Below, piece by piece: positions 16,634 to 23,060 of a DNA stretch of 31,901 bases; the first letter of the stretch is position 1, and each line of letters begins with the position of its first letter. A program made the translations under genes and the position numbers. The notes under the pieces were generated by a model. It was not told where the DNA came from. It searched no databases and was given only the letters and a program-made list of their open reading frames with translations. The DNA is taken from positions 2,660 through 34,560 of the forward strand of contig DKAR01000189.1 of the NCBI GenBank assembly GCA_002450895.1. The letters are read 5' to 3'. This DNA is from Proteobacteria bacterium UBA6921. GTDB lineage: Bacteria > Pseudomonadota > Gammaproteobacteria > SG8-11.

Positions 16634-17635
16634 GTGAAGATCCGCCTGTTGCCCGACCACGTTGAGTTTGAGCAGATTCCTTCCGCATCGCTGCTGGATT
16701 CCGCGCTGCGTGCCGGCATTCAACTCAACCACGGGTGTGCCAACGGTGCGTGCGGCTTGTGCCGCGCACGTCGCATCGACGGTGATCTGATCAAGATACA
16801 AAATCACGACGCCACGCTTTCAGCGCTGGAGCGCGACCAAGGCGTTTTCCTTTTGTGCAGTTACGCGGCCGGCAGCGATGTTCTGATTGAACAGATTGAA
16901 GACTCCGCCGCCGCCGAGATTCGCCCGCAAACCATCGAGACGCGCGTGCGAAAAGTTGAAACGCTGGCGAAAAATACCTTGGTGTTGAGTCTTCGCACGC
17001 CGCGCTCGATGACGTTTCACTATCACGCGGGGCAGCGCGCACAACTCACGCTTAAAACCCATCTCGCCGCCGATTTGTCCGTCGCGAGTTGCCCATGCGA
17101 TCCGATGAATCTGCAGTTCCATGTCCACCGCGAGACCGATCCGGATCTCTTTGAGGCGCTCTTGCACATCCGGCCGACCGAACCGGTCGTGATCAATGGT
17201 CCGCAGGGAGATTTCATTCTGCGCGAAAGCGCCGGGCGCCGACTGGTATTCCTGGCCTTCGATGACGGCTTTGCGCCGATCAAAAGTCTGCTGGAGCATG
17301 CGCTCTCGCAGGAACTTCCGCAAAACGTCGAACTTGTCTGGATCGCATCACCGATGCGCGGTCACTATCTCGATAACTATTGTCGAGCGCTCGCGGATGC
17401 GCTGGACAACGTTCGCTACTGGCCCGTAACTCTGCCCGAAAGTTCGGATGTGCGGCACTTCGAAACGACACTTCTGCCGACGCTTGACGGATTGGGACGC
17501 TTAGACGACACCGATTTGTATGTCGCAGCTCCTGCGATGATGATTGACTCGATTCGCGCCAAAGTGATCGAGCGGGGCCTGCCAAAAGAGCGCCTGATTC
17601 TGGAAACGCGACCTCACCTGCCGCGCTCACTCTGA
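16634..17635 (+). CDS. [2Fe-2S] ferredoxin-domain flavoreductase-like protein
   Basis: Two-part electron-transfer protein of about 333 residues. Residues 1-90 are a plant-type ferredoxin domain with ligands in HGCANGACGLC (C-x4-C-x2-C) and a fourth Cys in FLLCSY. The rest resembles the ferredoxin-NADP reductase module of CDP-6-deoxyglucoseen reductase and phenol-hydroxylase reductase proteins: a beta-barrel with INGPQGDFIL, then FLAFDDGFAPIKSLLEHAL. The usual flavin motif RxYS reads DLSVAS, and the usual nucleotide-binding GGTG reads FDDG, so cofactor use may differ. The start is uncertain. The GTG at 16634 gives the family-like VKIRLLPDHVEF; a TTG at 16619 lies very close to GGAG. It follows the beta-CASP gene and overlaps the 3' end of the opposite-strand VIT-like gene by 9 bp. 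Confidence 0.8.
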   Translation: MKIRLLPDHVEFEQIPSASLLDSALRAGIQLNHGCANGACGLCRARRIDGDLIKIQNHDATLSALERDQGVFLLCSYAAGSDVLIEQIEDSAAAEIRPQTIETRVRKVETLAKNTLVLSLRTPRSMTFHYHAGQRAQLTLKTHLAADLSVASCPCDPMNLQFHVHRETDPDLFEALLHIRPTEPVVINGPQGDFILRESAGRRLVFLAFDDGFAPIKSLLEHALSQELPQNVELVWIASPMRGHYLDNYCRALADALDNVRYWPVTLPESSDVRHFETTLLPTLDGLGRLDDTDLYVAAPAMMIDSIRAKVIERGLPKERLILETRPHLPRSL

Positions 17636-18106
17636 AAACAACGCCCCCACGGCGTGTCCAACGTAATGCGTCGTCGCAATCACGGCGACCGCAACCAGAA
17701 CATGTTCAAAAATGACGCCTATCGGAGCAACGCCCTGGCGACGCGCCAGTCTTTCGCTAAGCACTGCAAGGAGAATGAGTCCCCATGCAACGCTCACGGT
17801 CACTGCGGTGTCGAGACTGAAAAAGAAGATGGGAATCAGGAACGTCAATGCGACGAGAAATTTGGTCGCGAACGTAACCCCGGTGGCAAGCCAGACCTCG
17901 CGCGCAGTGAACCGGTTTTGGGATTCCTGCGCAACGTGCATCCCGAGCGCATCAGAAAGGGCATCGGCAATTGCAATGGTCACGATTCCGCCGGCAACGG
18001 CAGCAAGCGAATGCGTTCCTGCGTGCAATCCCACCATGAGTCCCAGTGTCGTGATGACGCCTGAGGCAAGCCCGAAGGAGATTCCGGAAAGAACCGAGAG
18101 ATTCAT
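17627..18106 (-). CDS. VIT1/CCC1-related small membrane protein
   Basis: Inner-membrane protein of 159 residues related to the VIT1/CCC1 family, whose best known members move Fe2+ or Mn2+ out of the cytosol. The N-terminal half keeps the family pattern: SFGLASGVITTLGLMVGL followed by AGGIVTIAIADALSDALGMHV and AQESQ. About five membrane segments can be drawn. The cytoplasmic metal-binding helical domain of classical VIT proteins, between the second and third helices, is absent or reduced to the short ESQNRFTAREVW stretch. Length is well below the usual 220-250. Transport activity is therefore uncertain. The 3' end overlaps the flavoreductase-like gene by 9 bp in convergent orientation, and a terminator separates it from the acidic-protein gene upstream. 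Confidence 0.75.
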   Translation of the reverse strand: MNLSVLSGISFGLASGVITTLGLMVGLHAGTHSLAAVAGGIVTIAIADALSDALGMHVAQESQNRFTAREVWLATGVTFATKFLVALTFLIPIFFFSLDTAVTVSVAWGLILLAVLSERLARRQGVAPIGVIFEHVLVAVAVIATTHYVGHAVGALFSE

Positions 18107-18120
18107 AATTTAGAAAAGCC

Positions 18121-18147
18121 GAACGCGCCAGAGGCGCGTTCGCTTTT
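18121..18147. terminator. Bidirectional rho-independent terminator after the acidic-protein gene
   Basis: A perfect 9-bp stem (GAACGCGCC, 18121-18129, with GGCGCGTTC, 18133-18141) closes a 3-base loop. It is followed by GCTTTT on plus and by GGCTTTT on minus. On the minus strand it lies about 35 bp past the acidic-protein stop, so its main role is probably to end that transcript before the VIT-like gene. Confidence 0.8.
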
Positions 18148-18175
18148 GACCGAATGTCAGGAACATCAGGCGACG

Positions 18176-18595
18176 TTAGCGATCGTCGTCACCTTCGTCA
18201 CCGAATTCCTCATCCAGGTCGTCGTCATCGTCATCGTCGAAATCGTCGTCTTCGAAATCATCGTCGTCGTCGAGGCCGAGATCCTCGTCTTCTTCTTCGT
18301 ACTCGTCGGCTTCTTCGTCTTCATCATCCTCGTCGTCGTCGAAATCGTCGGCCGCGTCGTCATCCTCTTCGTCTTCGTCGTCGAAATCCTCGTCTTCGTC
18401 ATCGAAGTCGTCAGCGTCGTCTTCCTCATCGACGTCTTCATCGAGTTCTTCGTACTCTTCTTCTTCCTCGACATCATCGTCTTCTTCGCTTCGACGTCGA
18501 CCGGCGAACAAACCATGAAGTCCTGACGCATCGAGACCCATTGCGGACAAGAGGCCCGCGCGCTGGATGAATTCCGCATGGTTTTGGTTGTGCAT
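18176..18595 (-). CDS. Extremely acidic Asp/Glu-rich protein of unknown function
   Basis: A 139-residue protein that I do not recognise. The ATG at 18595 is well supported by GAGGAAA about 6 bases upstream. Residues 1-35 form an ordinary, probably helical segment (HAEFIQRAGLLSAMGLDASGL) ending in AGRRR. From residue 36 to the end, about 81 of 104 residues are Asp or Glu; the rest are mostly single Phe, Tyr, Leu, Val or Ala spaced through the acid runs (for example DDFDDEDEDFDDEDEED). There is no signal peptide or membrane helix. The acidic part should be disordered and could bind cations or basic proteins, or mimic nucleic acid; all of that is inference. The coding DNA is a near-microsatellite of GAY/GAR triplets. 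A terminator follows, and the gene follows pgpA on the same strand after 112 bp. Confidence 0.82.
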   Translation of the reverse strand: MHNQNHAEFIQRAGLLSAMGLDASGLHGLFAGRRRSEEDDDVEEEEEYEELDEDVDEEDDADDFDDEDEDFDDEDEEDDDAADDFDDDEDDEDEEADEYEEEDEDLGLDDDDDFEDDDFDDDDDDDLDEEFGDEGDDDR

Positions 18596-18707
18596 ACGTA
18601 TTTCCTCTTTAAAAAATCCTGGCGGCACGAGTTCAATGATGTCCGTGCTACGCCCTACATATTTGACCGGAGATATTATGCCGAGAAACCCGGCACCGCG
18701 AATTGTA

Positions 18708-19190
18708 TCAAGCGAACCCGCTCACGCCCAGATACAACGCAATCCCAGCATAGACGCCCGCCATGGCGTCGTCCAGCATGATCCCCAACCCGCCGTGCAC
18801 CTGTCGGTCCGCCCATCGGACCGGCCAAGGCTTAAATATATCCATGATTCGAAACAACACGAAGCCAGCGGCGATCACCCATCCATTTTGCGACGCGCCG
18901 GCAAAGGCCATCGTAATCAAATAGCCGACAATTTCGTCCCAGACAATTGCCGGATCGTCTTGAATACCCAACTCCGCGGCGGCACGGCGACAAATAAAAA
19001 TTCCCATGACGAAAAGCGCGGCCGTCGCGGCCAGATAAATCGGCAATGTCAGCGGCGACATGACAAGGTACAGCGGAACAGCAAACAGCGTACCAAAAGT
19101 TCCCGGTGCGCGCGGCGCCAGCCCCGCACCGAAACCCGTTGCCAGTACTTGCGCGGGACTGCCCCAATTGATTTTTTTCTTGAAGAACAT
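18708..19190 (-). CDS. pgpA: Phosphatidylglycerophosphatase A
   Basis: Inner-membrane phosphatidylglycerophosphatase of 160 residues, which removes phosphate from phosphatidylglycerol phosphate to make phosphatidylglycerol. The N-terminus WGSPAQVLATGFGAGLAPRAPGTFGTL is the family signature. DDPAIVWDEIVGYLI and FRIMDIFKPWPVRWADR, then GGLGIMLDDAMAGV, carry the conserved acidic residues. Several membrane helices are present. I chose the ATG at 19190, which matches the family start and lies 32 bp after the thiL stop. The frame stays open 63 codons further upstream but would overlap thiL. The thiL-pgpA pairing is very common in proteobacteria. It is the last gene of the glyA-to-pgpA run. Confidence 0.93.
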   Translation of the reverse strand: MFFKKKINWGSPAQVLATGFGAGLAPRAPGTFGTLFAVPLYLVMSPLTLPIYLAATAALFVMGIFICRRAAAELGIQDDPAIVWDEIVGYLITMAFAGASQNGWVIAAGFVLFRIMDIFKPWPVRWADRQVHGGLGIMLDDAMAGVYAGIALYLGVSGFA

Positions 19191-19222
19191 TCTGGAAGTT
19201 TCTGACCCGCGCTGCTCTCGTG

Positions 19223-20164
19223 TCACCGGAAATGATCGTACCCGCGCCGTTCGGGAATCCATACCGAACGATCCTCCCGCACACATCGAATTCCGGACTG
19301 CGCTTCGATCGCCCCGATCCTCGTTGCGTTCACCTGGGAGGAAACCTTGTCTGCGCGCCCGGGAGGCACGGTAAAACACAATTCATAGTCGTCACCACCA
19401 AACAACGGGACGCTCCAGTCGCCGGTCCACAACTGTCGAAACTCGGTGGACAACGGCAACTGCGCCAATTCGAGCGCTGCGCCTACGCCGCTTTGATCCA
19501 CGATATGCCCGAGATCAGCCAACAATCCGTCCGACACGTCAATACATGCAGAGGCGACTTCTCGCAGCGCGAGTCCTTCATTCAACCGCGGCGTCGGGCG
19601 CAAATATCTTTGCCGCAGCTTTTCTGCGCCAAAGTTTTTCGCGCCTTCGCCGCGCGCAATCTGAAGACCCAAAGCGGCGTCGCCAAGCGTCCCGGTCACA
19701 AAGATCACGTCACCCACCTGCGCACCATTTCGACGCAGTACGCGACCGCGCGGGACAAAACCATGCACGGCGACAGTTACGCTGAGCGGCCCACGGGCCA
19801 GATTGCCGCCAACGAGCTGAACACCGTGCGCCGCCGCAAGTTCGAAGAATCCACGACTGAAATCCCGGAACCAGGACTCTTCGGATGAAGGCGCTGTAAT
19901 CGCCAATGTCACCCACGCGGGCTCTGCACCCATTGCAGCCAGGTCACTGAGATTGACCGCCAAGGCACGATATCCAAGATCCGGGGGCGCGCAGTCTTTA
20001 ATAAAGTGCACGCCTTCGACGAGTGTGTCCGTACTGACAACCAGGTCCCTATCGGCCGGCGTTCGCAATACGGCCCCGTCGTCGCCAACACCGATGATTA
20101 CATCGTCACGGCGGACCGGCTGCTGCGAGAAATATTTTTCAATCAGTTCGAATTCAGAGGTCAT
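19223..20164 (-). CDS. thiL: Thiamine-monophosphate kinase
   Basis: Cytoplasmic ATP-dependent kinase of 313 residues, making thiamine diphosphate, the active cofactor, from thiamine monophosphate. The N-terminus EFELIEKYF is characteristic. The Mg-ATP site is visible in VGDDGAVL and VVSTDTLVEGVHF. The substrate-side motifs LAVNLSDLAAMGAEP, GGNLARG, DVSDGLLADLGHI and FGGDDYELCF follow in the expected order. The start is taken at the ATG at 20164 by analogy with the family; an in-frame ATG at 20185 would add 7 residues, and neither has a strong ribosome-binding site. No thiamine riboswitch is seen nearby. It lies between nusB and pgpA, the usual order. Confidence 0.95.
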   Translation of the reverse strand: MTSEFELIEKYFSQQPVRRDDVIIGVGDDGAVLRTPADRDLVVSTDTLVEGVHFIKDCAPPDLGYRALAVNLSDLAAMGAEPAWVTLAITAPSSEESWFRDFSRGFFELAAAHGVQLVGGNLARGPLSVTVAVHGFVPRGRVLRRNGAQVGDVIFVTGTLGDAALGLQIARGEGAKNFGAEKLRQRYLRPTPRLNEGLALREVASACIDVSDGLLADLGHIVDQSGVGAALELAQLPLSTEFRQLWTGDWSVPLFGGDDYELCFTVPPGRADKVSSQVNATRIGAIEAQSGIRCVREDRSVWIPERRGYDHFR

Positions 20165-20229
20165 GCGGGCACGCGAGAAAAACATTGGGCGTGCTTTTCG
20201 AAAGCACGCAAGTTCAACCGACTAAAGTG

Positions 20230-20670
20230 CTAAGACCGCTTCGCGGCGATTTCTGTGGAACGCAGCTTTCGCGCAACGCCGTCCAGAATGCTGTTGACGT
20301 ATTTATGGCCCGCTTCTGCGCCAAAGGTTTTCGCCAATTCGACGGCCTCATTGATGGCCACGCGATACGGAACGGACAACTGCGTTGCGAGCTCATAGGT
20401 GCCGAGGCGTAATAAGGCACGCTCGATCGGATCCACTTCATTGATCGGGCGGTCCAACGCGCCGGCAAAATGCGCGTCCAGCTCATCGACCCGGCGAGCC
20501 ACGCCAAAAAACAGCTCGCGGAAGTATTCCTGGTCAGCATTGGAAAAATCCTGTTCCGCGAGGAACTGCTTTTCGATGTCCTGAAGTTCGTTACCGGACA
20601 GCTGCCACTGATATAGAGCCTGAAGCGCGAGGCGGCGCGCCTTGCTGCGCGCCCGGGTTGCATTCGACAT
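20230..20670 (-). CDS. nusB: Transcription antitermination factor NusB
   Basis: RNA-binding antitermination protein of 146 residues, which with NusE (ribosomal protein S10) binds boxA in rRNA leaders to support antitermination. The basic N-terminus RARSKARRLALQALYQWQLSG is the RNA-contact helix. The C-terminal half carries the standard NusB pattern DPIERALLRLGTYEL, then PYRVAINEAVELAKTFG and KYVNSILDGVARKLR. Length matches E. coli NusB (139). It follows ribH by 31 bp, the normal ribH-nusB arrangement. Confidence 0.96.
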   Translation of the reverse strand: MSNATRARSKARRLALQALYQWQLSGNELQDIEKQFLAEQDFSNADQEYFRELFFGVARRVDELDAHFAGALDRPINEVDPIERALLRLGTYELATQLSVPYRVAINEAVELAKTFGAEAGHKYVNSILDGVARKLRSTEIAAKRS

Positions 20671-20701
20671 ACATTCTCACTTTTCTGCGAGTTCGCAGGG
20701 T

Positions 20702-21184
20702 TTACTTCCGCGCCTTGTACGGTCGCAATGCATGCAGCGTCTCGATGGCGCTGAGTGCCGCATCGATGCCCTTGTTGTCACCATCCACTTGCGACCGTGC
20801 CTCGGCCTGTTCGACATTGTCCGTCGTCAACACGCCAAAAGCTACGGGAAGCCCGTGCTGCAGCGCGACATCCATGATCCCCCGCGCGCATTCACCGGCG
20901 ACATAATCGAAGTGCGGTGTTCCGCCGCGAATCACACACCCGAGCGTGATCAGCGCGTCGAACTTCTTGGACGCTGCCATCCGCTGTGCCGCCAGCGGCA
21001 GTTCGAACGCACCCGGAACTTGGACCACGACGACATTCTTCTTCGCGGCACCGCGCTCATGCAACGTGCGTACTGCCGCATCGAGGAGGCGCCCGGTAAT
21101 TTCCGAATTGAACCGACTGACAACAATACCGAAACGCAGCCCTTTGGCGCTCAGCTGTTTTACAAATTCATTCATTCCGCTCAT
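20702..21184 (-). CDS. ribH: 6,7-dimethyl-8-ribityllumazine synthase
   Basis: Lumazine synthase of 160 residues, which condenses 5-amino-6-ribitylaminouracil with 3,4-dihydroxy-2-butanone 4-phosphate to give the direct precursor of riboflavin; the family forms pentamers or 60-mer capsids. Signatures in order: GIVVSRFNSEIT, VPGAFELPLAAQ, ALITLGCVIRGGTPHFDYVAGE (including the catalytic His region), PVAFGVLTTDNVEQAEARS. The ATG at 21184 is used; an ATG three codons later is equally possible. It sits between the ribBA-like gene and nusB. Confidence 0.96.
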   Translation of the reverse strand: MSGMNEFVKQLSAKGLRFGIVVSRFNSEITGRLLDAAVRTLHERGAAKKNVVVVQVPGAFELPLAAQRMAASKKFDALITLGCVIRGGTPHFDYVAGECARGIMDVALQHGLPVAFGVLTTDNVEQAEARSQVDGDNKGIDAALSAIETLHALRPYKARK

Positions 21185-21226
21185 GGGGTGTGTTCCGCTC
21201 TACCGCTTCTGGTTCCCGTCATACGA

Positions 21227-22342
21227 CTAATCGCATTCCACGTATTCGACGACTTCCAGGCCGAATCCGGCCAAGCCATGAATTTTTTTCGGAGCGGATA
21301 ACAAGCGCATCTTGTGCACACCAAGATCACTGAGGATCTGCGCCCCGATTCCGTACACCCGAAGATCGGAATCCCGCTCGGGCTCCGGCACTTTTACGCC
21401 GGCGTCGGCGAGATGGTAATTGTACATGCGCTTCACGAGATCGCTGGAAACATGTGGCGTGGCCAGCACGACGATCACGCCGTTTTCCTCACGCGCGATG
21501 CGCCGCATGGCGTGCTGCAGCGGCCATTGCGAACCCGGCGGCTCGAAATGAAAGACGTCGCCAAGCGGATCGCTCATGTGCACGCGGATTAGCGTCGGTT
21601 GATCCGGGCGAATCTCTCCGCGCACCAATGCGAAGTGCAACAAGCGATCAAGATGGTCCTGATACGAAATCAACTGGAACGTTCCGAACTCGTTGCGCAC
21701 TTCACAGGCAGCGACGCGTTCAACTGATTTTTCGTTGCGTAACCGGTATTCAATCAGGTCGGCAATGGTCCCGATCTTCAACCCATGCTGCACGGCAAAA
21801 ATCTCCAGGTCTTCCCGACGCGCCATTGAACCGTCTTCATTCAGGATTTCCACAATAACGGCGGCTGGCTCATGACCGGCAAGACGCGCCAGATCGCAGC
21901 CTGCCTCCGTGTGGCCCGCACGCGTCAACACCCCACCGGGTTGCGCCATTAAGGGAAAGATGTGGCCAGGCTGAACGATATCGCCGGGCATCGCATTGGG
22001 CGCGACTGCAGCCTGAATGGTCACAGCACGATCTGCTGCGGAAATCCCGGTGGTCACTCCACGCGCAGCCTCGATCGAGACCGTAAAATTCGTCGCATGC
22101 TTTGAATTCGTGTCGCTCACCATGAGCGGCAGTCGCAATTGTTCGCATCGCTCACGGGTCAGCGTCAGGCAGATCAGGCCACGACCATAACGCGCCATGA
22201 AATTCACATCCGCGGCGCGAACCTTTGATGCGACCATAATCAGGTCACCTTCATTTTCGCGATCTTCGTCATCGACGATGACGACCATCTTTCCGGCGCG
22301 CAGGTCAGCAAGAATTTCTTCGGTGGTATTCAGCTTTTGCAT
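21227..22342 (-). CDS. ribBA: 3,4-dihydroxy-2-butanone 4-phosphate synthase with degenerate GTP cyclohydrolase II domain (RibBA/RibBX-type)
   Basis: Fusion protein of 371 residues. The N-terminal part (about 1-200) is an intact RibB domain that converts ribulose 5-phosphate to dihydroxybutanone phosphate, with DDEDRENEGDLIMVA, HATNFTVSIEA, GVTTGISAADRA and RAGHTEAGCDLARLAG. The C-terminal part aligns with GTP cyclohydrolase II at RVHMSDPLGDVF but lacks the zinc-binding Cys cluster (normally a GDVF-xx-RCDC type stretch) and the RQEGRG motif. It keeps the late YGIGAQILSDLGV segment. GTP cyclohydrolase II activity is therefore unlikely, as reported for RibBX-type hybrids, and a separate ribA would be needed. 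The ATG at 22342 gives the family start MQKLNTTEEILADL. It lies between ribE and ribH. Confidence 0.93.
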   Translation of the reverse strand: MQKLNTTEEILADLRAGKMVVIVDDEDRENEGDLIMVASKVRAADVNFMARYGRGLICLTLTRERCEQLRLPLMVSDTNSKHATNFTVSIEAARGVTTGISAADRAVTIQAAVAPNAMPGDIVQPGHIFPLMAQPGGVLTRAGHTEAGCDLARLAGHEPAAVIVEILNEDGSMARREDLEIFAVQHGLKIGTIADLIEYRLRNEKSVERVAACEVRNEFGTFQLISYQDHLDRLLHFALVRGEIRPDQPTLIRVHMSDPLGDVFHFEPPGSQWPLQHAMRRIAREENGVIVVLATPHVSSDLVKRMYNYHLADAGVKVPEPERDSDLRVYGIGAQILSDLGVHKMRLLSAPKKIHGLAGFGLEVVEYVECD

Positions 22343-22383
22343 GGGCTTGTCTGAAAATATTCGGGCGCTCGAACGACGCACGG

Positions 22384-23058
22384 CTATCGGGATTTCCTCT
22401 TGCGTTTCGCGGCTTGGGTCCGGGCCTTGCGGCGCGGCGCTTTGAGCTTCTTATCATCGCCTATCTCGTCACGCACCAACAACCGTTCGACATAGCGAGC
22501 CACCAGATCCACCTCGACATTAACCTCTGTGCCTTTGTCCCACGCTTTCAGCGTGGTTTGTTCCTGGGTATGCGGCACGATATTTACGTCGAAGGTCCTG
22601 CCCTTGACCGCATTCACCGTGAGGCTGACGCCGTCAAGACAGATAGAACCCTTCGCCGCCACATATCGTGCAAGTGCCGCGGGTACTTCGACCTTGAAGC
22701 GCACCGAGCGGCCATCCGCCTTGCGCGCCCGCACGCGGCCCACACCATCGACATGCCCGCTCACAAAATGTCCGCCCAATTGTGTCGTTGGGCGCAGTGA
22801 TGCTTCGAGATTGACCGCGTCTCCTTCGCGTAGCCGTCCGAGCGTGGTACAGGACAATGTTTCGTTGGAAACATCGCACCAGAAACCGTCGCGGGTGAGT
22901 TCGGTGGCCGTCAGGCAAACACCATCGACACAAATGCTGTCACCGACCGCGGCATCGCGCATATCAAGCGTTCCACTGCCAATATGCATGCGACAATCGC
23001 CGCCGCGCATTTCCAGCGCAGCGATTCGACCCACCGCCTGCACGAGTCCGGTAAACAT
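22384..23058 (-). CDS. ribE: Riboflavin synthase, alpha chain
   Basis: Riboflavin synthase of 224 residues, which dismutates two molecules of 6,7-dimethyl-8-ribityllumazine to riboflavin and a pyrimidine that is recycled. It begins with the invariant MFTGLVQAVGR. The tandem lumazine-binding barrels are seen as GDSICVDGVCLTATEL with LGGHFVSGHVDGVG, then KGSICLDGVSLTVNAV with VNIVPHTQEQTTL. Compared with the usual length of about 200-215 residues, it carries a very basic C-terminal tail of roughly 22 residues (KKLKAPRRKARTQAAKRKRK). The start lies 2 bp after the ribD stop, so translation is probably coupled. Confidence 0.95.
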   Translation of the reverse strand: MFTGLVQAVGRIAALEMRGGDCRMHIGSGTLDMRDAAVGDSICVDGVCLTATELTRDGFWCDVSNETLSCTTLGRLREGDAVNLEASLRPTTQLGGHFVSGHVDGVGRVRARKADGRSVRFKVEVPAALARYVAAKGSICLDGVSLTVNAVKGRTFDVNIVPHTQEQTTLKAWDKGTEVNVEVDLVARYVERLLVRDEIGDDKKLKAPRRKARTQAAKRKRKSR

Positions 23059-23060
23059 GA

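Noticed and set aside
18146..18526. Plus-strand open frame encoding a very hydrophobic Val/Ile/Phe-rich protein, and another encoding Arg/His repeats (18154-18570)
   Set aside because: Both are mirror products of the GAY/GAR codon tract of the minus-strand acidic gene, which has a good ribosome-binding site and a terminator. No start signals support the plus frames.
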